Translations under genes and position numbers: made by a program
Shown here: positions 29,176 through 39,942 of the stretch, in pieces
How positions within the stretch are numbered: the first letter of the stretch is position 1
Layout: each line of letters starts with the position of its first letter
Notes under the pieces: model-generated
Databases searched by the model: none
Seen by the model: only the letters and a program-made list of their open reading frames with translations
Told to the model about the DNA's origin: nothing
Assembly: GCA_022647765.1 (NCBI GenBank)
Contig: JALCLH010000003.1
Span: 1 to 64,000, forward strand
Length of the DNA stretch: 64,000 nucleotides
DNA from: Acidipropionibacterium sp.
Lineage (GTDB): Bacteria > Actinomycetota > Actinomycetes > Propionibacteriales > Propionibacteriaceae
Direction of reading: 5' to 3'

Positions 29176-30165
29176 ATGTTCGTGCTCAGATATCTCGCAC
29201 GCCGCATCGTCAACTACGCGATTCTGCTGTTCATCGCAGTGTCTCTGGGCTATCTGGTGGCCTCCGCCGCGCTGGATCCGAGAAACGCGTTCGACTGGAC
29301 GAATCCGAACCTCAACAAGGCTGCGGTCAATGCCTCTCTCACCCAGTACAACATCAATCCCGACACCAGCATCTGGCTGCGCTACGGGCGTTGGCTGCGG
29401 ATGGTCTTCCTGCACTGGAACTGGGGATGGACGCCGCGCGGCGAGGCGATCAACTCACTGATCGCCACCCGGATCGGGGTCTCGGTGCGACTGGTGACGA
29501 TCGGCACCATCCTCTCCCTGGTCGGCGGTGTGGCGGTCGGCGCGTGGTCGGCGGTGCGCCAGTACCACTGGAGCGACCGGATCGTCTCCTTCATCTGCAT
29601 GCTGCTCATCTCCACCCCGACCATGGTGCTGGCGGTGGTGATGCAGCTGGGCGCCACCAGGTTCAACCAGGCCACCGGCACCCAGTTCTTCCAGTTCATC
29701 GGGGAGACCGGCCAGCATCCCAGCTACTTCGGTGCGGGCCTCATCGACCGGCTCCAGCACCTGCTGTTACCGACGATCTCGCTGGCGGCGCTCAGCATGG
29801 CGACCTACTCGAGGTATCAGCGCAACCTGATGCTGGACACCCTCGGCGCCGACTATGTGCGCACCGCCCGGGCAAAGGGGCTGCGCAAGTCGAGGGCGAT
29901 CCGCCATCACGCGCTGCGCAACGCCATCATCCCGATGGCCACCTACTTCGCCTTCGGCGTCGCCCAGGTCTTCGTCGGCGCCACCATCACCGAGCAGGTC
30001 TACGGCTGGAACGGCATGGGCCTGTACTCGGTCACCTCGATCCAGCAGCAGGACATCAACGGCACCGTGGCCGTGGTGGCCTTCTCCGGGGTCTGCGTGC
30101 TGGCCGGCGCCCTGCTGAGCGACATCCTGATAGCCGCCATCGACCCGCGCGTCCGCGCTCGCTGA
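29176..30165 (+). CDS. Peptide ABC transporter permease, DppB/OppB type
   Basis: 329 residues with about six membrane segments, beginning LRYLARRIVNYAILLFIAVS. The EAA loop is DYVRTARAKGLRKSRAIRHH, followed by ALRNAIIPMATYFAF, as in inner-membrane permeases of the oligopeptide/dipeptide/nickel family. A long extracytoplasmic loop after the first helix is normal for this subunit. ATG 29176 follows AGGAAGGG. It is the first gene of an operon with a second permease, a double ATPase and a binding protein. Confidence 0.93.
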   Translation: MFVLRYLARRIVNYAILLFIAVSLGYLVASAALDPRNAFDWTNPNLNKAAVNASLTQYNINPDTSIWLRYGRWLRMVFLHWNWGWTPRGEAINSLIATRIGVSVRLVTIGTILSLVGGVAVGAWSAVRQYHWSDRIVSFICMLLISTPTMVLAVVMQLGATRFNQATGTQFFQFIGETGQHPSYFGAGLIDRLQHLLLPTISLAALSMATYSRYQRNLMLDTLGADYVRTARAKGLRKSRAIRHHALRNAIIPMATYFAFGVAQVFVGATITEQVYGWNGMGLYSVTSIQQQDINGTVAVVAFSGVCVLAGALLSDILIAAIDPRVRAR

Positions 30166-30174
30166 GGAGGGGAC

Positions 30175-31173
30175 ATGACTGAACCGAATTTCTCCGCAGC
30201 CGGAGCCACGAACCGGCCCGAGGGCTCTACCAGTACCGCCCCCGCCACCGGACCGCAGCTGGATCCAGACCTGGACCCCGCCGAGGCCGAGGCCCCCGCG
30301 TCCGGGAAGCGACTGTCCCGCAATCGCCTCATCTGGCGGCGCTTCTGGCGCTCCACGGGCGGCAAGATCGGCGTCATCGGACTGGCGCTGGTGCTGCTGC
30401 TGGCCATCGTCGGCCCTTCCCTGGCTCGTTGGGACTACTGGGTGGTCGATGACAACGCCTTCCTCTCCCCGCCCTCGGCCGACCACTGGTTCGGCACCAA
30501 TCAGGGCGGTTTCGACATCTTCGCGATGACCGTCGAGGGTCTGCGAAAATCCATGGTCATCGGGTTCATGGTGGCGGCGATCGTGGAGATCCTGGCGGCG
30601 TTGATCGGCGCCTCGGCCGCCTACTTCGGCAAGCGGGTCGGCGCCATCCTGCAGTGGATCACCGACCTGCTGCTGGTGATCCCGTCCTTCCTCATCATCG
30701 CGATCATCTCCCAGCACACCGCCGGGTCGAGGAACTCCACCTGGATGCTCATCATCCTGCTGTCGGCCTTCTCCTGGATGATCTCGGCGCGGGTGATCCG
30801 GGCCATGACGCTCTCCCTGGTGAGCCTGGACTATGTCACGGCGGCCAAGTTCATGTCGGTGCCCTCCTTCGTGGTGATCGTCAAGCACGTCATCCCGAAT
30901 GTGGCCTCCTACCTCATCATCGACTTCACCCTCGGCGTGGTGAGCGCCATCCTGGGCGAGACGACGCTGTCCTTCTTCGGCTTCGGCGTCCAGAAGCCAG
31001 AGACCTCGCTCGGCACCCTGCTGGGCGACGGGATGGGATCTGCGACCACCTCGCCGTGGGTCTTCTTGTTCCCGGCCGGTGTGCTGGTGATCCTGCTGCT
31101 GTGCGTGAACTTCATGGGTGACGCCCTGCGAGACGCCATCGACCCCTCCTCCAAGTCAGGCGGTGCTGCATGA
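30175..31173 (+). CDS. Peptide ABC transporter permease, DppC/OppC type
   Basis: 332 residues. A proline/alanine-rich cytoplasmic N terminus of about 45 residues precedes RRFWRSTGGKIGVIGLALVL, the typical N-terminal helix of OppC. DHWFGTNQGGFDIFAMTVEG is the conserved LGTD-like block, and the EAA loop is VSLDYVTAAKFMSVPSFVVI. The end DALRDAIDPSSK is standard. It starts nine bases after the first permease and overlaps the ATPase start by four. Confidence 0.93.
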   Translation: MTEPNFSAAGATNRPEGSTSTAPATGPQLDPDLDPAEAEAPASGKRLSRNRLIWRRFWRSTGGKIGVIGLALVLLLAIVGPSLARWDYWVVDDNAFLSPPSADHWFGTNQGGFDIFAMTVEGLRKSMVIGFMVAAIVEILAALIGASAAYFGKRVGAILQWITDLLLVIPSFLIIAIISQHTAGSRNSTWMLIILLSAFSWMISARVIRAMTLSLVSLDYVTAAKFMSVPSFVVIVKHVIPNVASYLIIDFTLGVVSAILGETTLSFFGFGVQKPETSLGTLLGDGMGSATTSPWVFLFPAGVLVILLLCVNFMGDALRDAIDPSSKSGGAA

Positions 31174-33284
31174 GCAAGAAGGACAAGCCCGTCTTCGAGT
31201 CGGACGCCCTGCCGGAGCGTCAACCCGGCGTCCCGGTGCTCCAGATCGCAGACCTCAATGTCCGCTTCCCCTCCGAGGACGGCGTCGTGCACGCCGTGCG
31301 CGGGGTCAACCTCACCGTCAACGCCGGCGAGGTGGTCGGTCTGGTGGGCGAGTCCGGATCGGGCAAGTCGGTCACCTCGATGTCGGTGATGGGCCTGCTG
31401 GACGAGAACGCCCACGTGGAGGGCTCGATCAAGCTGCACGGCACGGAGTTGCTGGGTCGCAGCGACGACTGGATGAGCGAGGTGCGCGGCAAGAAGGTCG
31501 CGATGGTCTTCCAGGACCCGCTGAGCGCGCTGACCCCCGTCTACACGATCGGCGATCAGATCGTCGAGGCCCTCCAGATCCACGGCAAGTACTCGGACGC
31601 CGAGGCCTGGGACCGGGCCCTGGAGCTGCTGAGGATGGTCGGCATCCCGAACCCGGAGGTGCGGGCCAAGAACTTCCCGCACGAGTTCTCCGGCGGCATG
31701 CGCCAACGGGTAGTGATCGCGATGGCGATCGCCAACGATCCCGACCTCATCATCGCCGACGAGCCGACCACGGCCCTCGACGTCACCATCCAGGCGCAGA
31801 TCCTCGACCTGCTGAGAGTGGCCCAGCGCGAGACCCACGCCGGCGTCGTGATGATCACTCACGACCTGGGGGTGGTGGCCGGGCTGGCCGACCGGGTGGC
31901 GGTGATGTACGCCGGGCGGATCGTCGAGCGCGCCGATGTCAACGACGTCTTCTACCACTCGCGGCACCCCTACACGGTGGGCCTGCTGGGCTCCCTGCCG
32001 CGACCCGACCTCGACAAGGACGAGCCGCTCACCCCGGTCGAGGGCAATCCGCCCTCCCTGCTGAACCTGCCGCCGGGCTGCCCCTTCGCCCCGCGCTGCC
32101 CGATGGCCTCGGAAGAGTGCCTGGCGGCCGAACCGGACCTGCTCGAGACCGATCTGGCCGGGCACACCTCCGCCTGCATCAAGTTCGCGTCTCTGTCCGA
32201 CAAGAAGTACGAGGAGATCTACCCGCATGAGGAGATCCCGGCCGCCGCCGAGCAGGGCACCCGCGAGGACGCCGAGGTGATTCTGCACGTCGACGGTCTG
32301 GTGAAGACCTACCCGTTGATGAAGGGGTCGGTCTTCAAGCGCCGGGTGGGCACGGTGCACGCCGTGGACCACATCTCCTTCGACATCCGCGCCGGGGAGA
32401 CCCTCGGCCTGGTGGGGGAGTCGGGCTGCGGCAAGACCACCACCATCATGTCGATCCTCGAGCTCGCCAAGCCCGAGGAGGGCCGGGTCGTGGTGCTCGG
32501 CAAGGACACCGCCGAGCTGTCGAAATCCGACCGCAAGCTGGTCCGCCAGGACCTGCAGGTGGTTTTCCAGGATCCGATGGCCTCGCTGGATCCGCGGCTG
32601 CCGATCTACGACATCATCGCGGAGCCGCTGAAGTACAACGGCTACCCGAAGGCCCGGATCGCCTCCCGGGTGGAGGAGCTGATGGCCCTGGTCGGCCTGG
32701 AGCCAGCGCACGCCAACCGCTACCCGCGCAACTTCTCCGGCGGCCAGAAGCAGCGCGTCGGGATCGCCCGGGCGTTGGCCCTGGAGCCCAGGCTGCTGGT
32801 GCTCGATGAGCCGGTCTCGGCCCTCGACGTGTCGATCCAAGCCGGCGTGCTCAACCTGCTGGAGAGGCTGCGGGTGGAGATGGGTCTGTCCTATCTGTTC
32901 GTGGCCCACGACCTGTCGGTGGTTCGCCATATCGCCCACCGGGTGGCGGTGATGTACCTGGGCCGGATCGTGGAGCTGGGTCCGGTGGGGGAGGTCTTCG
33001 ACCATCCGGAGCATCCCTACTCGCAGTCCCTGCTGTCGGCCATTCCGGTGCCCGATCCGGTCAAGGAGAGGGCCCGCAACCGGATCCTGCTGCAGGGGGA
33101 TCTGCCCTCCCCGGCGAACCCGCCTTCGGGCTGCCCCTTCCACACCCGCTGCCCGAAGTTCCAGACCCTGGACGAGGCCGATCGGGCCCGCTGCACCGGG
33201 GAGACGCCGTTGTTGGCCAGCGCTGGCGGCCAGGTGGATCGGCAGGTGGCCTGCCACTTCCCGGAGGGCGTCAGCGTCTTCTGA
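31170..33284 (+). CDS. Peptide ABC transporter ATPase, fused DppD-DppF
   Basis: 704 residues with two complete ABC domains. Domain 1: Walker [16 protein letters not shown], signature [14 protein letters not shown], Walker [13 protein letters not shown]. Domain 2: [41 protein letters not shown]. Each half ends with an oligopeptide-transporter C-terminal block containing clustered cysteines ([29 protein letters not shown]), suggesting Fe-S or metal binding. The fusion is common in actinobacteria. It overlaps the upstream permease (ATGA). Confidence 0.95.
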   Translation: MSKKDKPVFESDALPERQPGVPVLQIADLNVRFPSEDGVVHAVRGVNLTVNAGEVVGLVGESGSGKSVTSMSVMGLLDENAHVEGSIKLHGTELLGRSDDWMSEVRGKKVAMVFQDPLSALTPVYTIGDQIVEALQIHGKYSDAEAWDRALELLRMVGIPNPEVRAKNFPHEFSGGMRQRVVIAMAIANDPDLIIADEPTTALDVTIQAQILDLLRVAQRETHAGVVMITHDLGVVAGLADRVAVMYAGRIVERADVNDVFYHSRHPYTVGLLGSLPRPDLDKDEPLTPVEGNPPSLLNLPPGCPFAPRCPMASEECLAAEPDLLETDLAGHTSACIKFASLSDKKYEEIYPHEEIPAAAEQGTREDAEVILHVDGLVKTYPLMKGSVFKRRVGTVHAVDHISFDIRAGETLGLVGESGCGKTTTIMSILELAKPEEGRVVVLGKDTAELSKSDRKLVRQDLQVVFQDPMASLDPRLPIYDIIAEPLKYNGYPKARIASRVEELMALVGLEPAHANRYPRNFSGGQKQRVGIARALALEPRLLVLDEPVSALDVSIQAGVLNLLERLRVEMGLSYLFVAHDLSVVRHIAHRVAVMYLGRIVELGPVGEVFDHPEHPYSQSLLSAIPVPDPVKERARNRILLQGDLPSPANPPSGCPFHTRCPKFQTLDEADRARCTGETPLLASAGGQVDRQVACHFPEGVSVF

Positions 33285-33439
33285 GTGACTCCTGCTTGGC
33301 GGGTCGTCGTCACGTTCCGATAACGATTGCCGCCGGGGGCCGTCCAGAAGGCGATTCGGGGCGGGGAACGGTGGGAGGGTCGGCTTGTACAGAGCAATGC
33401 GGGCACATTGATGCCCGAGTCATATCTGGAGGTAGTACT

Positions 33440-35167
33440 GTGCGCAAGCCTGTAATGACCGCTGTGGCCTTCCTGGCCGTGGGGTCGCTCGCACTGACCG
33501 GGTGCGGTCAGAAGAATCAGAGCAGTGGCTCGTCGTCGGCCGGCGCGTCGGCCAAGGCGGCATCCCTGCCGCTGGCCCAGATCAACGAGAAGCCCCGCGA
33601 TCAGGTCAAGGACGGCGGCACCCTTCGCTTCGGGATCAGCCTGCTTCCCGCCGCCTGGAACGGCCTGAATGTTGAGAACAACAACGTCGACCTCAACTCG
33701 ACCATCTGGTGGTACGTCGGGGTCGAGAACTTCATGTACAAGGCCGATGGCACGCCGGTTCCGAACAAGGACTTCCTGCAGTCCTACGATGTCAAGAAGG
33801 CCTCGGACAACGGCGGACATCAGCAGGTCACCCTGCACCTCAACCCGAACGCCAAGTGGAACTCGGGCCGGCAGATCGACTACACCGACTACGTCGCCAC
33901 CTGGAAGGCGAACAACGGCACCAATCCCGCCTTCAAGCCCGCCACCACCGACGGCTTCAACCAGGTGACCTCGATCACCAAGGGCGACAAGCCCACCGAT
34001 GTCGTCATCACCTTCAAGACGTCCTACCCGGACTGGACGTCACCTTTCAGCGTCATCCTTCCCAAGGAGGGCGCCTCCACCCCGGCGGCGTTCAACGACG
34101 GCTGGAAGAACTTCAACCCGAATTGGTTCGCCGGGCCGTTCACCCTCGACAAGATCGACAAGGCCCAGAAGACCCTCACCGTCAAGCGCAATGACAAGTG
34201 GTGGGGCGACAAGTCCAAGCTCGATTCGGTCTCCTTCAAGGAGCTGGACGACGCCACGATGACCAAGGCCTTCGCCAACAAGGAGATCGACGTCGTCGAC
34301 ACCATCATCACCAAGGATGGCTACGACACCGCCAAGAAGCGCACCGACGGCCAGCTGCGCGAGGCCGGCTCCCTGCAGTGGCGCCACTTCACCTTCAACA
34401 CGAAGTCGCAGAACCTGACCGACATCAAGGTCCGCCAGGCCATCGTCAAGGGCATCAACCGCGAGGCGATCGCCAAGTCCGATCTGGCGGGCCTGCCCGT
34501 CGACCCGGCTTCCGTGATGCTCGGCAACCACTTCTTCATGCCCGGCCAGGTCGGCTACCAGGACAACGCCGGCCCGGACTCCTACAACCCGGAGCAGGCC
34601 AAGAAGGATCTGGACGCCGCCGGCTGGAAGCTGAACGGCAGCGTTCGCGAGAAGGACGGCAAGCCGCTCACCATTGACTACGCGATGCTCACCGGGGTGC
34701 CCACCTCGGAGAACGAGGGCTCCCTGCTCAAGCAGAACATGGCCTCGATCGGCGTCAAGGTGAACCTGGTCAACACCCCGGCCGACTCGATGAACGACGT
34801 GCTGACCAACCACTCCTTCGGCATCATCGCCTTCACCTGGCAGGGCACCCCCTACCCGATGAACAATGTGCGCCAGATCTACGGCGCTGCCGCCGAGGGC
34901 TCCAACAAGCCCAGCGAGTCGAACTACTCGCAGCTGGTCGACCCGCGGCTGGAGAAGCTGATCGCCCAGATCGACACCGAGGAGGATCCGGCCAAGCGCC
35001 GCGACCTCACCAACCAGGCCGACAAGATCATCTGGGACAACGTGATGACCCTGCCGCAGTACCAGCGCGTGCAGCTCACCGCGGTGCCGGCGAACCTGGC
35101 CAACTACGGCGCCTCGACCTTCCAGGCGAGCACCTTCAAGGCCGAGGACGTCGGCTACCAGAAGTGA
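33440..35167 (+). CDS. Peptide ABC transporter substrate-binding lipoprotein
   Basis: 575 residues of the SBP_bac_5 family. The signal peptide VRKPVMTAVAFLAVGSLALT ends in a lipobox LTGC, so the protein is lipid-anchored outside the membrane. A Ser/Ala linker follows, then GGTLRFGISLLPAAWNGLN, FNTKSQNLTDIKVRQAIVKG (typical of the family) and YNPEQAKKDLDAAGWKLN. GTG 33440 follows TGGAGGTAGTACT. The ligand is probably an oligopeptide, but this class also takes sugars and nickel complexes. Confidence 0.93.
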   Translation: MRKPVMTAVAFLAVGSLALTGCGQKNQSSGSSSAGASAKAASLPLAQINEKPRDQVKDGGTLRFGISLLPAAWNGLNVENNNVDLNSTIWWYVGVENFMYKADGTPVPNKDFLQSYDVKKASDNGGHQQVTLHLNPNAKWNSGRQIDYTDYVATWKANNGTNPAFKPATTDGFNQVTSITKGDKPTDVVITFKTSYPDWTSPFSVILPKEGASTPAAFNDGWKNFNPNWFAGPFTLDKIDKAQKTLTVKRNDKWWGDKSKLDSVSFKELDDATMTKAFANKEIDVVDTIITKDGYDTAKKRTDGQLREAGSLQWRHFTFNTKSQNLTDIKVRQAIVKGINREAIAKSDLAGLPVDPASVMLGNHFFMPGQVGYQDNAGPDSYNPEQAKKDLDAAGWKLNGSVREKDGKPLTIDYAMLTGVPTSENEGSLLKQNMASIGVKVNLVNTPADSMNDVLTNHSFGIIAFTWQGTPYPMNNVRQIYGAAAEGSNKPSESNYSQLVDPRLEKLIAQIDTEEDPAKRRDLTNQADKIIWDNVMTLPQYQRVQLTAVPANLANYGASTFQASTFKAEDVGYQK

Positions 35168-35211
35168 TCTGACCGACCTTCCAGATCTTCTCTGACTGGT
35201 TGTCAACGGAC

Positions 35212-35230
35212 AATCCCGGCGGCGGGGATT
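35212..35230 (+). terminator. Possible terminator of the peptide transporter operon
   Basis: AATCCC and GGGATT enclose a GC-rich loop about 45 bases after the binding-protein stop; a larger CCCGGCGGC/GCCGCCGGG pairing over 35215-35272 is an alternative. No T-tract. Confidence 0.35.
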
Positions 35231-35313
35231 CGGGGCTCATGTGGGCCTCGAGTTCCTGCCGCCGGGGTTTCTGCGTCTCCGGAGTTGCCGGAGCCGATCT
35301 GGGGCTGATGGCG

Positions 35314-35943
35314 TCAGGTGAGCAGCGCCAGCAGGATCAGCCCCGCGGTGATGACGATGGTGAGCCAGTTGACCCGGACCCTCACCGGGTCCCCCTGGCC
35401 GGCGTCTGTCGGGCTGCGCTGAATCTGCTCGATCTCGATCAGCCTGGCCGCGGAGAAGGCGTCCAGGCTGGTCCGCACCGGCTCGGTGCCCTGCTCTGGA
35501 ATCATCGGCATCTCCCGGTTGCCTCCCAGCACCTTGCCGGCCGTGCCCTTGGCCGGGGCCGCCCAGGCTCGGATGGTGCGGCCCCTGCCTGTGCCCGTGC
35601 CGTTGCCGGCCTCGGCGTCACTGCCGGCCGTGTCGCTGGGCTCCGGGCTCGTGGTGAGAGTGACCCCCCAGCGCCCGGTGACGGCGTCCAGCCGATTCCA
35701 CGGGACGTTCCAGATCCTCAGCTGATTGACCACCTGGACCCCGTGGTCGTCGATGCTGATCGAGGCGAGACCCCAGAACAGCCAGGCGCACCACACGAAG
35801 AGGGCCACGAATGGGAGGTTGATCAGCGCCGGCCACAGGCCGACCCGGGTGGCGTCCCACACCACCAGGGCCAGCGCGCCGGCTCCGAGCACCGCGGTCC
35901 CGGTCCGGCCCGCGCGGGATGTGATGATCACTGCTGGACGCAT
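35314..35943 (-). CDS. Membrane protein with PH-like domain
   Basis: 209 residues from ATG 35943. Two membrane helices near the N terminus (TAVLGAGALALVVWDATRVG and LINLPFVALFVWCAWLFWGL) are followed by ISIDDHGVQVVNQLRIWNVP WNRLDAV (in two pieces), which fits the bacterial PH-domain family found in small actinobacterial membrane proteins, then a Gly/Thr-rich insert and a C-terminal helix LTIVITAGLILLALLT. Function is unknown. It is convergent with the transporter operon and divergent from secY. Confidence 0.75.
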   Translation of the reverse strand: MRPAVIITSRAGRTGTAVLGAGALALVVWDATRVGLWPALINLPFVALFVWCAWLFWGLASISIDDHGVQVVNQLRIWNVPWNRLDAVTGRWGVTLTTSPEPSDTAGSDAEAGNGTGTGRGRTIRAWAAPAKGTAGKVLGGNREMPMIPEQGTEPVRTSLDAFSAARLIEIEQIQRSPTDAGQGDPVRVRVNWLTIVITAGLILLALLT

Positions 35944-35962
35944 GAGACTCCTCGCCGGAATG

Positions 35963-35991
35963 TTCGTTGTGTGCCGGCGAGTTGATAGGCT
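35963..35991 (+). promoter_or_regulatory. Candidate secY promoter
   Basis: TTCGTT and TAGGCT are separated by 17 bases, about 100 bases upstream of the secY ATG. The -10 matches other TAnnnT boxes in this window. Separate transcription of secY-adk-map makes sense because the transporter operon cuts it off from rplO. Confidence 0.4.
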
Positions 35992-36089
35992 ACCTGAGCT
36001 GTCGTCCTTGCCCCGTGCGACCGGTCCAACCACTCTGGCGAACCGTCGGGCCCGGCACAGGGCGTGTCGTCAAACCATAGAGAGCCCGA

Positions 36090-37411
<1,322 letters not shown>

Positions 37412-37415
<4 letters not shown>

Positions 37416-37981
37416 GACTTCTCATCATCGGCGCTCCGGGCGCCGGCAAGGGCACCCAGGCCAGCGCGATCGCCTCGCACTACGGCGTCCTGGCGATCTC
37501 GACCGGCGATATCTTCCGCGCCAACATCAAGGGCGGCACCGAGCTCGGCAAGAAGGTCAAGGCGATCATGGATGCCGGCGATCTGGTGCCCGACGAGGTC
37601 ACCGACGAGATCGTGGTGGACCGTCTGGGCCAGCCCGATGCGGTCGGCGGCTTCCTGCTCGACGGCTACCCGCGCAACCTGCATCAGGTGTCGGCGCTTG
37701 ACACCTATCTGAGTGGGAAGGGCGAGTCCTTGGATGCGGTGATCAGCCTCGAGGTGGATCCCGAGCTGCTCACCGCCCGGCTGCTCAAGCGGGCCGAGAT
37801 CGAGGGCCGCTCCGACGACAACGAGGAGACCATCCGCAACCGGATGTCGGTCTACTCCTCCCAGACCGAGCCGCTGATCGACCACTACCGCCAGGCCGGT
37901 CTGCTGGTCCCGGTGGACGGGGTCGGCGAGATCTCCGAGGTGCACGACCGGATCGTCGCCGCCCTGGACGCCAGGGCCTGA
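37412..37981 (+). CDS. adk: Adenylate kinase, short form
   Basis: 189 residues. The P-loop is [12 protein letters not shown], the nucleotide-binding block [12 protein letters not shown] and the lid arginines in [19 protein letters not shown]. The lid is short with no zinc cysteines, as in other actinobacterial enzymes. It interconverts 2 ADP with ATP and AMP. ATG 37412 overlaps secY, and the stop overlaps map (TGATG). Confidence 0.97.
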
Positions 37982-38826
37982 TGCCGATGCGCGGGCGCAA
38001 CAGGATTCAGCTGAAGACCGACGACCAGATCCGGAAGATGCGCCGGGCCGGTCTGGTGGTGGCCGAGGGCCTGAAGGAGATGGTCGCTGCGGCGGTTCCG
38101 GGGGCGACCACCGGCGATCTCGACCGGATCGGCCGCGAGGTGATCGAGCGCCACGGGGCGACCTCGAACTTCCTGGGCTACGGCGCCGAGTGGGGGATTC
38201 AGCCCTATCCGGGGGTGGCCTGCATCAGTGTCAACGAGGTGATCGTGCACGGCATCCCGGGGGAGCGGGTCCTGAAGGAGGGCGACATCGTCTCGATCGA
38301 CTACGGCGCCATCCTGGACGGCTGGCACGGCGATGCGGCCCGGACCGCCCTGGTCGGGGAGGTCTCCGACGAGGTGCGGGAGCTGTCGGAGGCGACCCGC
38401 CGGTCGATGTGGGCCGGTATCGCGCAGATCCGGCCGGGAAACCGGATCGGTGACATCTCGGCGGGAGTCGAGGTGTCCCTGGAGTCCAACCCGCACGAGT
38501 ACGGGAACATCCGCGACTACACCGGGCACGGGATCGGCACCGAGATGCACATGGATCCCGATGTGCCGAACTGGGGTCGCCCGCACCGTGGCCCGAAGAT
38601 CGTGCCCGGGATGTGCCTGTGCGTCGAGCCGATGGCCACCCTCGGGGATGAGGCCAATGTCACCCTGGAGGACGACTGGACGGTTCAGACCCTGGACGGT
38701 TCCTGGTCGAGCCACTGGGAGAACACGGTCGCTGTCACCGAGGGCGGGCTGTGGGTGCTCACCGAGCCCGATGGCGGCGAGGCCGAGCTGGCTGGCCTGG
38801 GAGTTCCCTTCGCCCCGCTGGACTGA
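37981..38826 (+). CDS. map: Methionine aminopeptidase type I
   Basis: 281 residues. It removes the initiator methionine. The five metal ligands are seen in SIDYGAI (Asp), HGDAARTALV (Asp), YTGHGIGTEMH (His), CVEPMA (Glu) and SHWENTVAV (Glu). The N terminus (LKTDDQIRKMRRAGLVVAEG) lacks the zinc-finger/SH3 extension of some actinobacterial paralogues. It is the last gene of secY-adk-map. Confidence 0.97.
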   Translation: MPMRGRNRIQLKTDDQIRKMRRAGLVVAEGLKEMVAAAVPGATTGDLDRIGREVIERHGATSNFLGYGAEWGIQPYPGVACISVNEVIVHGIPGERVLKEGDIVSIDYGAILDGWHGDAARTALVGEVSDEVRELSEATRRSMWAGIAQIRPGNRIGDISAGVEVSLESNPHEYGNIRDYTGHGIGTEMHMDPDVPNWGRPHRGPKIVPGMCLCVEPMATLGDEANVTLEDDWTVQTLDGSWSSHWENTVAVTEGGLWVLTEPDGGEAELAGLGVPFAPLD

Positions 38827-38856
38827 CTGTTCCCGCTGTTCCTTCCCCGGCTAAGA

Positions 38857-38926
38857 ATGAGTTCTGCCACTGAGCGGGCACCCTCTGCAATATCCAGAGG
38901 GCGCCCGCTCAGTGGCAGATGTCATT
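38857..38926. repeat. Palindromic repeat after map (terminator-like)
   Basis: CTGCCACTGAGCGGGC and its complement, extended by CCCTCTG/CAGAGGG, form an almost perfect hairpin of about 24 bp around a CAATAT centre. Flanks are ATGAGTT and ATGTCAT. It shares its outer arms with the copies at 20703-20773 and 38950-39017 and may end the secY-adk-map transcript. Confidence 0.75.
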
Positions 38927-38949
38927 TCGAGGTCCGGGCCGGGTAGTAC

Positions 38950-39017
38950 GAGATCTGCCACCATACGGTCGGCATCGGGATTATCCACAGGCCGTCGTCG
39001 TGGTGGCAGAACTCATC
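38950..39017. repeat. Palindromic repeat upstream of the DUF559 gene
   Basis: GAGATCTGCCACC at the left and GGTGGCAGAACTC at the right are complementary except for one base. The centre is GGGATTATCCACAGG, which includes TTATCCACA, identical to a consensus DnaA box. It is the closest relative of the copy at 20703-20773. Confidence 0.7.
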
Positions 39018-39071
39018 CACAGATTTCCCGAAAAGCGGCAGATCGGGGTTGGCGCCTCAATAACTAGTGGT

Positions 39072-39932
39072 GTGAAGAGCTATGACATCCCACCTCACCT
39101 GCGCCCGGGCGGTGTGGTTTCAACAAGAGTTCTCAGGAGCGCGGGCTACTCCTACCGAGATATCAGGCAACTCCACCTGAGCGGCGACCTCGTCGAAAAT
39201 CTCAGACCGGGCTGGTGGAGTCTCCGCGGCGCCGACCCCGCCGTCGTCGCGGCGGTGCGCGCGGGCGGGGTGATGACCTGCGTGTCGTCGCTGGTCAAGT
39301 ACGGCGTGTACCGCCCGTTCGGCGATGACGACCTGCATGTGCGGGCGAGCCGGGGCGAGATTCGGGCCGCCGCGACGATCAAGAACTGCTCCCCGGGCCG
39401 TGGTCCCGCCCCGGTCGTCGCCGTCGACCATCCTCTGATCGCGGTCAGGGCGGCGATTCGATGCCTGGATGTGGAGAATGCCGTGGCCGTCCTGGACTCC
39501 ATGATCCGCACCAGGATCGCGACCGTGGAGGATCTGCGCCAGGAGTTGAGCGATCTCCCGCGCGGCCGCGACCTGCTGGGGCGGTGCGACCGGGCCGACT
39601 CCGGGACTGAGTCGCTGGTGCGGGTGAGACTCCGGGCGCTCAACCTCAAGGTTCGCTCTCAGGTCCAGATAGATGGGGTGGGCCGGGTCGACCTGGTGGT
39701 CGGAGAGCGGCTGGTGATCGAGGTCGACTCGAAGGCCCACCACACCGACCTGGCGAACTACCGCGCCGACCGGATCCGGGATCGGCGGCTGGCGGAGCTC
39801 GGCTATCGGGAGCTGAGGGTCACCTGGGAGGAGGTGATGTTCGGCTGGGAAGGGGTCGAGCAGCAGATCCTGGCGATGGTGCACCGGGGAGATCACCACT
39901 GGCCCCGGCGGCGTGCTCCCGGGGATCGGTAG
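39072..39932 (+). CDS. DUF559 family protein (Vsr-like endonuclease fold)
   Basis: 286 residues from GTG 39072. The N-terminal part (GGVVSTRVLRSAGYSYRDIR, LRPGWWSL, VMTCVSSLVKYGVY) resembles the winged-helix AbiEi-antitoxin-type domain. The C-terminal part has VDLVVGERLVIEVDSKAHHT, with the acidic E/D-x-D pattern, and RDRRLAELGYRELRVTWEEV, as in DUF559/Vsr-like nuclease folds. Such proteins are common in actinobacteria and of unknown function. A longer in-frame start at 38919 would run through the palindromic repeat and is rejected. No partner toxin gene is adjacent. Confidence 0.75.
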   Translation: MKSYDIPPHLRPGGVVSTRVLRSAGYSYRDIRQLHLSGDLVENLRPGWWSLRGADPAVVAAVRAGGVMTCVSSLVKYGVYRPFGDDDLHVRASRGEIRAAATIKNCSPGRGPAPVVAVDHPLIAVRAAIRCLDVENAVAVLDSMIRTRIATVEDLRQELSDLPRGRDLLGRCDRADSGTESLVRVRLRALNLKVRSQVQIDGVGRVDLVVGERLVIEVDSKAHHTDLANYRADRIRDRRLAELGYRELRVTWEEVMFGWEGVEQQILAMVHRGDHHWPRRRAPGDR

Positions 39933-39935
39933 CCT
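39930..39935 (+). promoter_or_regulatory. -10 box of the DUF1707 gene, leaderless start
   Basis: TAGCCT ends seven bases before GTG 39943 and no ribosome-binding site is present. Confidence 0.4.
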
Positions 39936-39942
39936 TGGCGAT

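Noticed and set aside
38970..38990. TTATCCACA as part of a replication origin
   Set aside because: A single DnaA-type box with no cluster, no AT-rich unwinding region and no dnaA/dnaN nearby; it lies in a repeat family whose other copies do not keep it.
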